Assembly (NCBI RefSeq): GCF_011927825.1 | Contig: NZ_JAATJI010000001.1 | Location: forward strand, 1,860,001-1,924,000 | Direction: 5' to 3' | From: Polymorphobacter fuscus | GTDB taxonomy: Bacteria; Pseudomonadota; Alphaproteobacteria; Sphingomonadales; Sphingomonadaceae | Length of the DNA stretch: 64,000 bases | In this document: positions 35,134 through 45,128 of the stretch, piece by piece | How positions within the stretch are numbered: the stretch's first letter is position 1 | Layout of the letters: the number at the start of each line of letters is the position of its first letter | Made by a program: the position numbers and the translations under genes | Notes under the pieces: model-generated | Seen by the model: only the letters and a program-made list of their open reading frames with translations | What the model was told of the DNA's origin: nothing | The model's database searches: none

Positions 35134-35874
35134 ATGGTCAAGATCATGGAAAACGTCCGGATGGTCCAGGCGCTGCTGAACCCCAGCGACCGGATGTTCC
35201 TGAAGGCCGCGCTGGTTGCGCATGAAAAGCGTCCGGAAGCCGATTGTCCGTGTTGCGGCTTCCACGGCAAGTTCGAATCGACCGGGTTGCGGCTGCGGCT
35301 GGACGCGCGTTGCCCATCATGCGGTGCCCTGGAACGCCATCGCCTGCTGGCGCTGTCCATGGCGCGCGGCTTCGTCGATTTCCACGGCAAGGATGTGCTG
35401 CATTTCGCGCCCGACGCCATCATCGTCAAGATGGTCGCCGATCAGGGGCCGACGTGCAACGAAACCGCCGATCTGGAACCGGGTCGGGCCGACCGCATCC
35501 TCAATATCGAAGCGCTGGCCTTGCCCGACGCCTCGCTCGACCGCATCATCTGCTCGCATGTGCTGGAACATGTCGATGACCAGCGTGCGCTCGCCGAAAT
35601 GTGGCGGGTGCTGCGACCGGGCGGCGCGATCGTCATCATGATGCCGGTCATCGAGGCGTGGCGCGAAACCTACGAAAACGATGTCATCGGGACGCCCGCC
35701 GAACGCGAACGCCATTTCGGCCAATGGGACCATCTGCGCTGGTTCGGTGCGGACGTCCGACAGCGGATCCGCGCGCAGAAGTTCGAATGTCGGGAGTTTG
35801 TTGCCGGCGGGCCGGACAGCGCCAGCCACAATCTGATCCGCGGCGAAACGGTGTTCCTGGCCGTCAAGCTATGA
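35134..35874 (+). CDS. Class I SAM-dependent methyltransferase with zinc-ribbon-like N-terminus
   Basis: A 246-residue protein. The N-terminus has two CxxC pairs, CPCC at about 38-41 and CPSC at about 59-62, in a zinc-ribbon arrangement, followed by GALERHRLLAL. The methyltransferase part has VLHFAPDAIIVKMV, LNIEALALPDASLDRIICSH, VLEHVDDQRALAEM and RVLRPGGAIVIMMPV. This arrangement is common in methyltransferases beside glycosyltransferases in polysaccharide loci. It is convergent with the LuxR-type regulator, whose stop is 16 bases away. The target is unknown; a sugar of the repeat unit is likely by context. Confidence 0.85.
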   Translation: MVKIMENVRMVQALLNPSDRMFLKAALVAHEKRPEADCPCCGFHGKFESTGLRLRLDARCPSCGALERHRLLALSMARGFVDFHGKDVLHFAPDAIIVKMVADQGPTCNETADLEPGRADRILNIEALALPDASLDRIICSHVLEHVDDQRALAEMWRVLRPGGAIVIMMPVIEAWRETYENDVIGTPAERERHFGQWDHLRWFGADVRQRIRAQKFECREFVAGGPDSASHNLIRGETVFLAVKL

Positions 35875-35890
35875 CGGCCAGCTGAGCCTT

Positions 35891-36604
35891 TCAGCAGGCG
35901 CGTGCGGCCTGCGCCGCGGACCGCGTCACCGATTGCACGACGGGCGATTCGACCAGGCCGCGCGTCACGGCAAGAATTGCCGCCTGGGTGCGGTTAAGCA
36001 CGCCCAGCTTGCGCATGATCGCCTTGACATGGACCTTGACCGTCGCCTCTGTGATGTCCAGTTCGCGCGATATCTGCTTGTTGGCATCACCCCGCGTCAG
36101 GCAACGCAGGACGCCGCGCTCCCGCTCGGACAGCCGCACGTCGCTCGGCATCGTCAGCGACGACATTCCGCCGCTCGGCCGGCTCCAGTCGGCCGCGATC
36201 ATCGCGAGGACGGTCTGCGATGGCACCACCTTTTCGCCCGATGCGACCAGCTGCAGCGACCGGGCCAGCGGCTCGCAGGAAATATGCTTGGCAAGATAGC
36301 CGTCGGCCCCGACCGACATGGTTTCGGACGTGGTCTGGACACTGAAGTCCTCCCCCAGCAACACGATCCGCGCCGTGGGAAAATCGGTGCGCAGCGATCG
36401 GCAGGCAGCATGGCCTTCCGCCTTCGACGGCGCATCAATGATGATGAGATCGAGTGCGAGCCGGCCGATCGCCATGTCACGCAACGCATCGGCATCGACG
36501 CTGGTCGCCACGATGTCGAACCCCTGGTCGACAAGAATGCGACTTAACCCCTCCCGAACGATTTCATTTCTGCCGATGATGGCAAGTGAAACTTTCGACC
36601 CCAT
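35891..36604 (-). CDS. LuxR/NarL-type response regulator with degenerate receiver
   Basis: A 237-residue transcription factor. The receiver-like domain (about 4-125) keeps Asp57 (LIIIDAPS) and Lys106 (LAKHIS). The acidic pair normally at the end of the first strand is replaced by Gly11-Arg12-Asn13-Glu14 (IIGRNEIVREGL), so metal-dependent phosphorylation may be weak or absent. The C-terminal LuxR helix-turn-helix is complete (LSERERGVLRCLTRGDANKQ, ISRELDITEATVKVHVKAIM). The start at 36604 has AGGGG eight bases upstream. No histidine kinase neighbours it except the Kdp one. It probably controls the polysaccharide island. Confidence 0.88.
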   Translation of the reverse strand: MGSKVSLAIIGRNEIVREGLSRILVDQGFDIVATSVDADALRDMAIGRLALDLIIIDAPSKAEGHAACRSLRTDFPTARIVLLGEDFSVQTTSETMSVGADGYLAKHISCEPLARSLQLVASGEKVVPSQTVLAMIAADWSRPSGGMSSLTMPSDVRLSERERGVLRCLTRGDANKQISRELDITEATVKVHVKAIMRKLGVLNRTQAAILAVTRGLVESPVVQSVTRSAAQAARAC

Positions 36605-37217
36605 TTTGACCCCTATGCGCAATAGATTGCTACCTTGGCAGTATCGCCAGTGCATTTGTCGATGTTAGATCCCCCGAAACCCCCTCCTTTGCATCACCCA
36701 TGCGGACCGCATCCCTCCATGCGGCCACATCGGTGCGAATGTGTGAATCGCTAATTAACAAAAAGTATCAATCAAGTCACCTTGAAAGAACCTTAACCCA
36801 AAGTCGCAATGCAAATTAGTGCTTCCACGGCCGTAAAGCATACGCCTTCCGGCGGTCGGCCTCGGCAGCGCCGAAGCGACGAGCGCAATTTACCGCCTTG
36901 TATTCGGGCAATAAAACGGCAGCTTCGGCATGCAGGATAGCTGCTTCAGCGCTCGGAATTGGATGTCGGAAGCTGGCGGGCACAGTCGCCCTGTGTGACG
37001 TTTTGTACCGGGCGCGCCCTGCAAGAGCGAGTCTGTACCATCGACAGGCGACCCGCCAGTGCGCGTCCGCGAGCCCGCCCGACAGCGCTCAGCCAACTTT
37101 GACCAAGCCGCCGCAGCCGGAATTTTACGTGCGCCTTATGCAACGACATTGCTTTGCGTACAGCGCCTTGACGGCGGGAAGTGCTCAATGGCGCGTCTTA
37201 TCCAGAAGGCGAACACC
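36605..37217. other. Long intergenic region between LuxR regulator and kdp operon
   Basis: These 613 bases contain no convincing gene on either strand; short open frames here have no domain-like content and poor starts. The part near 36740-36820 is AT-rich (TAATTAACAAAAAGTATCAA) and probably holds the luxR promoter. A weak dyad TCGGC-AGC-GCCGA lies at 36862-36874. The 37000-37200 part should carry the kdp promoter and a KdpE site, but no clear operator was identified. Confidence 0.4.
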
Positions 37218-37307
37218 ATGACATTCGACACGTCTCTCGGCGCCATCGTGGCGGCCGCGATCCTCCTTTACCTGCTCGCCGTGCTGGCGCGCCCCGATCG
37301 CTTCTGA
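37218..37307 (+). CDS. kdpF: KdpF, small subunit of the potassium-transporting P-type ATPase
   Basis: A 29-residue single-span membrane peptide, MTFDTSLGAIVAAAILLYLL followed by AVLARPDRF, the characteristic KdpF pattern with a helix ending in ALARPERF-like sequence. It stabilises the KdpABC complex. It lies 12 bases before kdpA and is the first gene of the operon. It is too short for most default gene callers. Confidence 0.9.
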   Translation: MTFDTSLGAIVAAAILLYLLAVLARPDRF

Positions 37308-37319
37308 AGGTCCGCTGCC

Positions 37320-39023
37320 ATGACTTTTGCCGGCTGGGGCCTGATCCTTATCTTCATTTTTCTGCTCGTGGCGCTCGCAAGGCCCGCGGGCGCATGGCTG
37401 TACCGTCTGTACCTGGGTGAGGACATGCCATTGCGCACGGTCCTCGCGCCTGTCGAACGCGGCTTCTACCGTCTTGCCGGCGTCGATCCCGCGCGCGACC
37501 AGAGCTGGGTCGGCTATGCCGCCAGCGTGATGGCGTTCAACCTGGCCGGCATTGTCCTGCTGTTCGCGGTGCTGAAATTGCAGGGCGTGCTGCCACTCAA
37601 CCCGCAAGGCTTCGGCGGGGTCGAAACGCTGCTGGCGCTCAACACCGCGGTCAGCTTCGTCACCAACACCAATTGGCAGAATTACGGCGGTGAAACCACC
37701 TTGTCGCACCTGTCGCAGATGGCGGGGCTGACGGTGCAGAACTTCCTGTCGGCCGCAACCGGCATTGCCGTCGCCTTCGCCTTCATCCGTGGCTTCGCGC
37801 GGCGCAATGCGGCCGGCATCGGCAATTTCTGGGCGGACCTGACTCGGATCACCCTCTACCTTTTGCTGCCGCTCAGCATCGCCCTGGCGCTGGCCTATGT
37901 CGCAGCCGGCGTGCCGCAGACGCTCGCCGCCTCGGTAACGGCGACAACGCTGGAAGGTGGCAAACAGGTCATCGCCCTGGGTCCGGTGGCGTCGCAGCTG
38001 GCGATCAAGCAGCTCGGCACCAACGGCGGTGGCTTCTTCAATGCCAATTCGTCGCATCCTTTCGAAAACCCCTCGGCGCTCGTCGATATGCTGCAATTGC
38101 TCAGCATCGTTTTCATCGGTGCCGGCCTGACCTGGACTTTCGGCAAGGCCGTCGGCGCCACCCGCCAGGGCTGGGCGCTGCTGACCGCCATGGTCCTGAT
38201 GCTGACGATCGGCGCCGGGGTTGCCTATTGGGCCGAAGCCGGCGGCAACCCGATCCACCAGGCGATGGGCCTCGCCGGCGCGAACATGGAGGGCAAGGAA
38301 GGGCGCTTCGGCGCCGCCGCCTCGGCGCTCTATGCCACCGTTACCACCGCGACCTCCACCGGCGCCGTCATCGCCATGCACGACAGCTTCATGCCGCTGG
38401 GCGGGCTGGTGCCGCTCTTCAACATGCAGTTGGGGGAACTCATCATCGGCGGCGTCGGCTCAGGGCTGTACGCGATCCTCGTCTATGCAATTCTGGCGGT
38501 CTTCATCGCCGGGCTGATGGTCGGCCGCACGCCGGAATATGTCGGCAAGAAGATCGAAGCGCGCGAAATGAAGCTGTCCGTCATCGCCATCGTCATTCCG
38601 CCGCTGGCCATCCTTGGCCTGGCCGCCGTCGCGGCGGTCGTGCCGGCGGGGCTTGCGGGGCCGCTCGCCAAGGGGCCGCACGGCTTTTCGGAGATGCTCT
38701 ATGCCTTCACCAGTGCGGCGGCCAACAATGGCAGCGCCTTTGGCGGGCTGACCGGCAACACGCCCTTCTACAACAGCATGTTGGCGCTTGCGATGTTCGT
38801 CGGCCGCTTTGGCGTGCTGCTGCCGGTTCTCGCCATCGCCGGCTCGCTCGCTGCCAAGCGCCATGTGCCCGCAGGCCCCGGGTCCTTCCCGACCACCGGG
38901 CCGCTGTGGATCGGGCTTCTCATCGCCGTCATCGTCATTGTCGGCGGCCTCACCTTCCTGCCGAGCCTGGCACTCGGGCCGATCGCCGACCAGTTCCAGG
39001 TCGCTGCGGCCAAGACACTCTGA
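37320..39023 (+). CDS. kdpA: Potassium-transporting ATPase subunit KdpA
   Basis: A 567-residue channel-like subunit that selects and carries K+ across the inner membrane. It has about ten helices and the four selectivity-loop regions, e.g. [51 protein letters not shown] and [14 protein letters not shown]. The tail [12 protein letters not shown] is typical. Length matches the E. coli protein. It sits 12 bases after kdpF and 13 before kdpB in an operon for K+ scavenging under limitation or osmotic stress. Confidence 0.98.
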   Translation: MTFAGWGLILIFIFLLVALARPAGAWLYRLYLGEDMPLRTVLAPVERGFYRLAGVDPARDQSWVGYAASVMAFNLAGIVLLFAVLKLQGVLPLNPQGFGGVETLLALNTAVSFVTNTNWQNYGGETTLSHLSQMAGLTVQNFLSAATGIAVAFAFIRGFARRNAAGIGNFWADLTRITLYLLLPLSIALALAYVAAGVPQTLAASVTATTLEGGKQVIALGPVASQLAIKQLGTNGGGFFNANSSHPFENPSALVDMLQLLSIVFIGAGLTWTFGKAVGATRQGWALLTAMVLMLTIGAGVAYWAEAGGNPIHQAMGLAGANMEGKEGRFGAAASALYATVTTATSTGAVIAMHDSFMPLGGLVPLFNMQLGELIIGGVGSGLYAILVYAILAVFIAGLMVGRTPEYVGKKIEAREMKLSVIAIVIPPLAILGLAAVAAVVPAGLAGPLAKGPHGFSEMLYAFTSAAANNGSAFGGLTGNTPFYNSMLALAMFVGRFGVLLPVLAIAGSLAAKRHVPAGPGSFPTTGPLWIGLLIAVIVIVGGLTFLPSLALGPIADQFQVAAAKTL

Positions 39024-39036
39024 AGGACAAGATTCG

Positions 39037-41073
39037 ATGTCCAACGCTCCCCAATCGCTGTTCACCGCGCCGCTGATGTCGGCGGCGGTCAGGGACAGCT
39101 TCGTCAAGCTCGATCCGCGCCTGCTGATCCGCAACCCGGTGATGTTCGTCGTGGCGCTGGTCGCCGCCCTGTCCACGCTTCTGTGGATCAAGGGCCTGGC
39201 CACCGGCACCGGCCAACCGGGGTTCGAAGGCCAGCTGGTGTTCTGGCTGTGGCTGACCGTGTTGTTCGGCAATTTCGCCGAGGCGCTGGCCGAAGGCCGC
39301 GGCAAGGCGCAGGCGGCGTCGCTGCGGGCCACCAAGGCCGAACTGTCGGCCAAGCGGCTCGCCGGCTCCGACGGCGCCCTCGCCAAGGCCTGGACCAATG
39401 TCCCGGCCAGCCAGCTGCAGGTCGGCGACCTGGTGCTGGTCGAAACCGGCGACCTGATCCCCGCCGATGGCGAAGTCGTCGCCGGCGTCGCCAGCGTCAA
39501 CGAAGCCGCGATCACCGGGGAGTCGGCGCCCGTTATCCGCGAAGCCGGTGGCGACCGCTCGGCGGTGACGGCGGGCACCCGCGTCATTTCCGACCAGATC
39601 ACCGTGCGCGTCACGGCGGCGGCGGGCGAAGGCTTCCTCGACCGCATGATCGCGCTCGTCGAAGGCGCGTCGCGGCAGAAGACGCCGAACGAGATCGCCC
39701 TGACGATCTTGCTGGCCGGGCTGACGCTGATCTTCCTGATCGCCGTCGCGACGTTGCCCAGCTTTGCCGCCTATGCCGGGGGCGCGATTGCCGTGCCGGT
39801 GCTGGTGGCGCTGTTTGTGACGCTGATCCCCACCACCATCTCGGCGCTGCTGTCGGCGATCGGCATCGCCGGCATGGACCGGCTGGTGCGCTTCAACGTG
39901 CTCGCCAAATCGGGCCGCGCCGTGGAAGCCGCCGGCGATATCGACACCCTGCTGCTCGACAAGACCGGGACGATCACACTGGGCGACCGCCAGGCGACGG
40001 CGTTCCTGCCGGTGCCCGGCGTTTCCGAAGCCGAACTTACCGCCGCCGCCCGCCTCGCCAGCCTTGCCGACGAAACGCCGGAAGGCCGCTCGATCGTCGT
40101 GCTGGCGGGCGCCGGCGACGCGCTGCCGGCAGGGGCGGAGCCGATCGCCTTCACCGCCCAGACCCGGGTGTCGGGCGTTCGCATCGCCGACCGCGAGTTG
40201 GTGAAGGGCGCCGTCGATGCCGTCATCAAGCGTCTTGGCGCCCGCGTCGACCCCGCGGCGGCCGCCGCCCTCAAGCGCATTGCCGACGACATCGCCCGCG
40301 CCGGCGGCACGCCGCTGGCGGTGGCCGACGGCGCACGCCTGCTCGGCGTCGTCCAGTTGAAGGACATCATCAAGGCCGGCATCCGCGAACGCTTCGGCGA
40401 GCTGCGCCGCATGGGCATCCGCACTGTGATGATCACTGGCGACAATCCGCTGACCGCCGCCAGCATCGCGGCCGAAAGCGGCGTCGACGACTTTCTTGCC
40501 GAGGCAACGCCCGAGGACAAGCTGGCGCTGATCCGCCAGGAACAGGCGGGCGGCAAGCTGGTCGCCATGTGCGGTGACGGCACCAACGACGCTCCGGCGC
40601 TGGCGCAATCGGACGTCGGCGTGGCGATGAACACCGGCACCCAGGCCGCGCGCGAGGCCGGCAACATGGTCGATCTCGACAGCGACCCGACCAAGCTGAT
40701 CGAGATCGTCGGGCTGGGCAAACAATTGCTGATGACCCGCGGCGCGCTGACGACCTTTTCGATCTCCAACGATGTCGCGAAATATTTCGCCATCCTGCCG
40801 GCGATCTTCATCGTGCTTTACCCTGGGCTCGGCGCGCTCGATGTCATGCGGCTGGGATCGCCCGAAAGCGCCATCCTGTCGGCGATCATCTTCAACGCGC
40901 TGATCATCCCGGCGCTGGTGCCGCTGGCGCTGAAGGGCGTCAAATATCGCCCTGCTCCCGCCGGCGACCTGCTGGCGCGCAACCTCGCCATCTATGGTGT
41001 CGGCGGGCTGATCGCACCGTTCATCGGCATCAAGATCATCGACATGGCCGTCACTGGCCTGGGTCTCGCCTGA
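39037..41073 (+). CDS. kdpB: Potassium-transporting ATPase subunit KdpB
   Basis: A 678-residue P-type ATPase catalytic subunit. The phosphorylation motif DKTGT is at 308-312, the actuator motif is [10 protein letters not shown], and the hinge is [14 protein letters not shown], with [17 protein letters not shown] following. It couples ATP hydrolysis to K+ movement through KdpA. The ATG at 39037 is chosen because MSNAPQSLF starts where the family does; the open frame extends upstream inside kdpA. All catalytic residues are intact. Confidence 0.98.
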   Translation: MSNAPQSLFTAPLMSAAVRDSFVKLDPRLLIRNPVMFVVALVAALSTLLWIKGLATGTGQPGFEGQLVFWLWLTVLFGNFAEALAEGRGKAQAASLRATKAELSAKRLAGSDGALAKAWTNVPASQLQVGDLVLVETGDLIPADGEVVAGVASVNEAAITGESAPVIREAGGDRSAVTAGTRVISDQITVRVTAAAGEGFLDRMIALVEGASRQKTPNEIALTILLAGLTLIFLIAVATLPSFAAYAGGAIAVPVLVALFVTLIPTTISALLSAIGIAGMDRLVRFNVLAKSGRAVEAAGDIDTLLLDKTGTITLGDRQATAFLPVPGVSEAELTAAARLASLADETPEGRSIVVLAGAGDALPAGAEPIAFTAQTRVSGVRIADRELVKGAVDAVIKRLGARVDPAAAAALKRIADDIARAGGTPLAVADGARLLGVVQLKDIIKAGIRERFGELRRMGIRTVMITGDNPLTAASIAAESGVDDFLAEATPEDKLALIRQEQAGGKLVAMCGDGTNDAPALAQSDVGVAMNTGTQAAREAGNMVDLDSDPTKLIEIVGLGKQLLMTRGALTTFSISNDVAKYFAILPAIFIVLYPGLGALDVMRLGSPESAILSAIIFNALIIPALVPLALKGVKYRPAPAGDLLARNLAIYGVGGLIAPFIGIKIIDMAVTGLGLA

Positions 41074-41083
41074 GGATATCGAC

Positions 41084-41665
41084 ATGTTCACCGAACTTCG
41101 TTCCGCTCTCCGCCCTGCCGTCGTCATGCTCGCCGGCTTCACCCTGCTCACCGGCGTCGCCTATCCGCTGCTGGTCACCGGTATCGCCACAGTGGCACTG
41201 CCGGCGCAGGCCGGGGGCAGCCTTGTCCGTGACGGCAACCGCGTCGTCGGATCCGCGCTGATCGGGCAGGATTTCACCAGCCCGCGCTATTTCCATCCGC
41301 GCCCGTCGGCCGCCGGCAAGGGCTATGACGCCAGTGCCTCGTCGGGCTCCAATCTGGCGCCGGGGTCGAAGGACCTTGCCGACCGCATCGGCACCGCCAT
41401 CGGAGCATTGCGCGACGAAGGCGTTGCCGGCGCCATTCCCGCCGACATGGTGACGACATCGGGCTCGGGGCTCGACCCCGATATCAGTCCCGATACGGCC
41501 CGGCTGCAGGTCGCCCGTGTCGCCGGCGCCCGCGGCCTGCCGGCCGCCGCAGTCGCGACGCTGGTCGAAACGCAAGTGCAAACGCCGCTGCTCGGACTGC
41601 TCGGCGAACCCCGCGTCAACGTGCTGGCGCTCAACCGCGCCCTCGATGCGCTGGCAAGGCGGTGA
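41084..41665 (+). CDS. kdpC: Potassium-transporting ATPase subunit KdpC
   Basis: A 193-residue accessory subunit anchored by one N-terminal helix (AVVMLAGFTLLTGVAYPLLV). The periplasmic domain contains GSALIGQDFTSPRYFHPRPS, SGSNLAPGSKDL and SGLDPDISPDTARLQVARVA, all diagnostic. It increases the affinity of the pump for its ligand. It lies ten bases after kdpB and 40 before kdpD. Confidence 0.97.
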   Translation: MFTELRSALRPAVVMLAGFTLLTGVAYPLLVTGIATVALPAQAGGSLVRDGNRVVGSALIGQDFTSPRYFHPRPSAAGKGYDASASSGSNLAPGSKDLADRIGTAIGALRDEGVAGAIPADMVTTSGSGLDPDISPDTARLQVARVAGARGLPAAAVATLVETQVQTPLLGLLGEPRVNVLALNRALDALARR

Positions 41666-41705
41666 CCGCTGGCATGACGGGGAAAAGTTCCGCTACCCTG
41701 CCAGC

Positions 41706-44357
41706 GTGACCGAGGCCCGCCCTTCGCCAGACGCATTGCTGCGCACCGCGCGCCGGGAAAGCCGCGGCCAGCTGAAGATCCTGCTCGGCGCCTCGCCGGG
41801 CGTCGGCAAGACCTTCGAGATGCTGCGCGAAGGGGCCGAGCTGGCCGCCGCCGGCCGCGACGTGGTCATCGGGATCGTCGAAACCCATGGCCGCGCCGAC
41901 ACCGAGGCGCTGGTCGCGCCCTTCGAAGTGCTGCCCCGCCGGACCATCCGCCATGGCCCGCACACGCTGACCGAGCTCGATATCGACGCACTGCTCGCCC
42001 GCGCGCCCGATGTCGCGCTGGTCGACGAACTGGCGCATTCCAACGCGCCGGGCAGCCGCCACCCCAAACGCTGGCAGGACATCGAGGAGCTGCGCGACGC
42101 CGGCATCGACGTGTTGACCACCGTCAACATCCAGCACGTCGAAAGCCTCAACGACATCGTCGCCAGCTTCACCCAGGTGCGCGTGCGCGAGACAGTGCCC
42201 GATGCGGTGCTCGACGATGCCGAGATCGAACTGGTCGACCTGCCCCCCGACGAGCTGATCGCGCGGCTGAAGGCCGGCAAGATCTACATTCCCGAGGAAG
42301 CCAGCCGGGCGCTCGGGCATTTCTTTTCCAAATCGAACCTGTCGGCATTGCGCGAAATGGCGCTGCGCCGCGCCGCCGAAACCGTCGATCGCCAGATGCT
42401 CGACCATGTCCGCAGCATCGGCGCCGCCGGGCAATGGGCGGCGGGCGAACGCATCGTCGTCGCCATCGGCGACCAGCCAGGCGCCGATATCCTCGTTCGC
42501 ACTGCCAAGCGCCTCGCCGACGCGCTGTCGGCACCATGGACAGCGCTGGTCGTCGAGACACCGCGACACGCCGCGCTGCCGCCAACGGCACAGGACCGGA
42601 TCGCCGCAGCGCTCAAGCTGGCGGCGACGCTGGGCGCCAGCATCGCCGTGGTGCCGGCTGCCGATGTCGCGGCGGGCCTGCACGCCTGGCTGCGCGAAGC
42701 GCGCGTCACCACCCTCGTCATCGGCAAGATGCGGCGGCCCTGGTGGTTCGCGCTGCGCCACCGCTCCATCGTCGATACGCTGGTCCGCGGGCTCGATGGC
42801 GTCTCGGTCCATGTCGTGCCGATCGACGCGGTGCCCGCCGCCGATGTGCACACCGGGCATGGCGATTGGCCCTGGCGCCACACCGCATTGGCCGTCGCAA
42901 TGGTCGCGGCGACGACGCTGGTCGCGCAGCTGCTGGTCCGCGTCATCGGCGTCAACGCCATCGATCTGCTTTACCTGGTGCCGGTGGTGGCGTCGGCGAC
43001 CCTGTTCGGGCTGCGGCCTTCGCTCGTGGCCAGCATCGCCGCGGCGCTCGCCTACAACTTCTGTTTCCTGCCGCCGCTCTACACCTTTACCATCGCCGAT
43101 CCCGCCAATGTCGTCACCGTCATCGTGCTGACCGGCGTTGCCTTTGTCGCTTCGCAGCTGGCGGGACGGCTCAAGCGCGAGGCCAATGTCGGGGCGCGTT
43201 CCGCCAGCGAGAATGCCGCGTTGGCAGCGTTCGGACAGCGGCTTGCCGCCACCGCCGATGACAGCGGCACCGCGCTCGCCATCTGCGAGGAGGTCGGCCG
43301 GCTGCTGGGCGTGCAGACGGTGCTGCTGTGCCGGCACGGGGTGGGGCTCGCCGCCATCGCCGCGGTTCCGGCCGATCCGGCGCTCGGCCCCATCGACATG
43401 GCAGCGGCGGAATGGGCGCTCGAGCGCGGCGAGCCCGCTGGCGCCGACACGGCCACCCTGACCGCCAGCGACTGGCAATTTCATCCGCTGGCGACCGCGC
43501 TCGGCGTCCTCGCCATCCTCGGCGTTGCCCGGCCCGAACGCGGCGACCCGGTGCCGGGGGACCGCCGGCTGCTGTTCACCACCCTGGTCGGTCAGGCGGC
43601 ATTGGCGTGGGAACGCATCCGGCTGGAAGCCGACGCGCGCCAGCTGGGCGCGCTCAAGCAGCGCGATTCGCTGCGGATCACCCTGCTCGCTTCGATCGGC
43701 CATGATCTCAAGACACCGCTCACCGCCGTTGTCGCGGCGGCCGAAGCCCTTGCGGCTGGCCAGGGCGGCGCCGACGCGGCCATCTTGACCGCCGAGGCGC
43801 GTCAGTTGCGCCGGGTCTTCGACGACCTGGTCGAAATGACCCGAATCGACAGCGGCGCACTGGCACAGACGCTGGAGGCCACCGACCTCGTCGATGCCAT
43901 CGGCGCCGCCGTTCATGACCTCAAGTCCGACCTTGGCCGCCACCGGCTGGTGCTCGACGTGCCGCCATCGCTGCCGCTGGTGGATGCGGACCCGCGACTG
44001 CTCAACCATATCCTCATCAACCTTGTTGGCAACGCCGCCAAATTCGCGCCGGACGGCAGCGCCATCACCATCGCCGGGCGCCGAACCGCTGCCGGCGTGA
44101 CGCTGTCCGTTATCGATTCGGGCCCCGGCCTGCCGGCCGGACGCGAGGCCGTGCTGTTCGACCGCTTTGCGCGCGGGGAAGGCGATGACCGCAGCGGCGG
44201 TACCGGCCTGGGCCTCGCCATCGTCAAGGGCTTTGCCGAAGCCATGGGGCTGACCGTCGGCGCCGCCAACCGCGGCGATGGGCCGGGCGCGGTGTTCACC
44301 GTCACCTGGCCCGATGCCAAGGTCCGCCGCGCCCGATCCGAGGATATGACCGCATGA
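41706..44357 (+). CDS. kdpD: Osmosensitive K+ channel histidine kinase KdpD
   Basis: An 883-residue membrane sensor kinase. Domains: KdpD N-terminal ATP-binding domain with GASPGVGKT at 28-36 and DELAHSNAPGSRHPKRWQDI, a USP-like domain (about 245-370), a four-helix DUF4118 region (about 395-490), a GAF-like domain, a HisKA domain with His666 in SIGHDLKTPL, and an HATPase domain with NLVGNAAKFAPDG and GTGLGLAIVKGF. It starts with GTG at 41706. It senses potassium/turgor and phosphorylates KdpE. Its stop overlaps the kdpE start (ATGA). Confidence 0.96.
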   Translation: MTEARPSPDALLRTARRESRGQLKILLGASPGVGKTFEMLREGAELAAAGRDVVIGIVETHGRADTEALVAPFEVLPRRTIRHGPHTLTELDIDALLARAPDVALVDELAHSNAPGSRHPKRWQDIEELRDAGIDVLTTVNIQHVESLNDIVASFTQVRVRETVPDAVLDDAEIELVDLPPDELIARLKAGKIYIPEEASRALGHFFSKSNLSALREMALRRAAETVDRQMLDHVRSIGAAGQWAAGERIVVAIGDQPGADILVRTAKRLADALSAPWTALVVETPRHAALPPTAQDRIAAALKLAATLGASIAVVPAADVAAGLHAWLREARVTTLVIGKMRRPWWFALRHRSIVDTLVRGLDGVSVHVVPIDAVPAADVHTGHGDWPWRHTALAVAMVAATTLVAQLLVRVIGVNAIDLLYLVPVVASATLFGLRPSLVASIAAALAYNFCFLPPLYTFTIADPANVVTVIVLTGVAFVASQLAGRLKREANVGARSASENAALAAFGQRLAATADDSGTALAICEEVGRLLGVQTVLLCRHGVGLAAIAAVPADPALGPIDMAAAEWALERGEPAGADTATLTASDWQFHPLATALGVLAILGVARPERGDPVPGDRRLLFTTLVGQAALAWERIRLEADARQLGALKQRDSLRITLLASIGHDLKTPLTAVVAAAEALAAGQGGADAAILTAEARQLRRVFDDLVEMTRIDSGALAQTLEATDLVDAIGAAVHDLKSDLGRHRLVLDVPPSLPLVDADPRLLNHILINLVGNAAKFAPDGSAITIAGRRTAAGVTLSVIDSGPGLPAGREAVLFDRFARGEGDDRSGGTGLGLAIVKGFAEAMGLTVGAANRGDGPGAVFTVTWPDAKVRRARSEDMTA

Positions 44358-45025
44358 CCGCGCCACTGCTCATCATCGACGACGAGCCCGCCATCCGCCG
44401 GCTTGTGCGTGGCGCGCTGGAGCGCGCCGGCCACCGCGCCGACGAGGCGGAAACGGCCGCCGAAGGCCTGGCGCTCGCCCGCCGGCCGGGATGCGAGCTG
44501 GTGCTGCTCGATCTCGGCCTGCCCGATCGCGACGGGCTGGAACTGGTGCCGCTGCTGGTGGCGATGGACCGCGCCGTCGTCGTGCTGACGGCGCGCGACG
44601 ATACCGGGGAAAAGGTGGCGGCGCTCGATCTCGGCGCCGATGACTATATCGTCAAGCCGTTCGACACCCAGGAACTGCTCGCCCGCGTCCGCACGGCGCT
44701 GCGCCACCGCGGCGGCACCGCCCCCGGCCCGTTGACCTGCGGTCCGATCAGCATCGACCTGCTGCGGCGGGAGGTCACGCGCGACAATGTGCTGGTACCG
44801 CTGACGCGCAAGGAACTTGCGCTGCTGGCGGAGCTTGCGCGCCACCCGGGCCGTGTCATCACCCATAGCCAGTTGCTGGCATCGGTGTGGGGGGAAGCGC
44901 ATGTCGGCGATGTCGAATATCTGCGTGTCACCGTGCGCGGCCTGCGCCGCAAGCTGGAGGCCGATCCGGCTGCGCCGACGCTGATCCGCAACGACCCCGG
45001 GGTCGGTTATCGGCTGATGTGCTGA
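44354..45025 (+). CDS. kdpE: Response regulator KdpE
   Basis: A 223-residue OmpR/PhoB-family regulator. The receiver has the acidic pair DDEP (9-12), phospho-acceptor Asp53 in LLDLGLPDRDG and the conserved Lys in YIVKPFDTQELLAR. The winged helix ends with YLRVTVRGLRRKLEADP and RNDPGVGYRL. It activates kdpFABC on phosphorylation by KdpD. It is translationally coupled to kdpD by a four-base overlap. Confidence 0.97.
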   Translation: MTAPLLIIDDEPAIRRLVRGALERAGHRADEAETAAEGLALARRPGCELVLLDLGLPDRDGLELVPLLVAMDRAVVVLTARDDTGEKVAALDLGADDYIVKPFDTQELLARVRTALRHRGGTAPGPLTCGPISIDLLRREVTRDNVLVPLTRKELALLAELARHPGRVITHSQLLASVWGEAHVGDVEYLRVTVRGLRRKLEADPAAPTLIRNDPGVGYRLMC

Positions 45026-45128
45026 CCTTTCAGAAAACGGAAACGGCTTCCCGCCCCTTGCGCCACACCCCATATAGAGCGTAGGGGCCGCGCCGCTGCC
45101 TCGACGGCATATCGAAAGACAGACCCGC

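Noticed and set aside
36890..37221. Short open frames in the luxR-kdp gap
   Set aside because: Cys/Arg-rich, low-complexity translations with no supported start; no reason to call genes.
41631..44366. A 911-codon antisense frame over kdpD, and similar frames over kdpB and topA
   Set aside because: The sense strands encode complete, well-known proteins; the antisense products have no recognisable motif.
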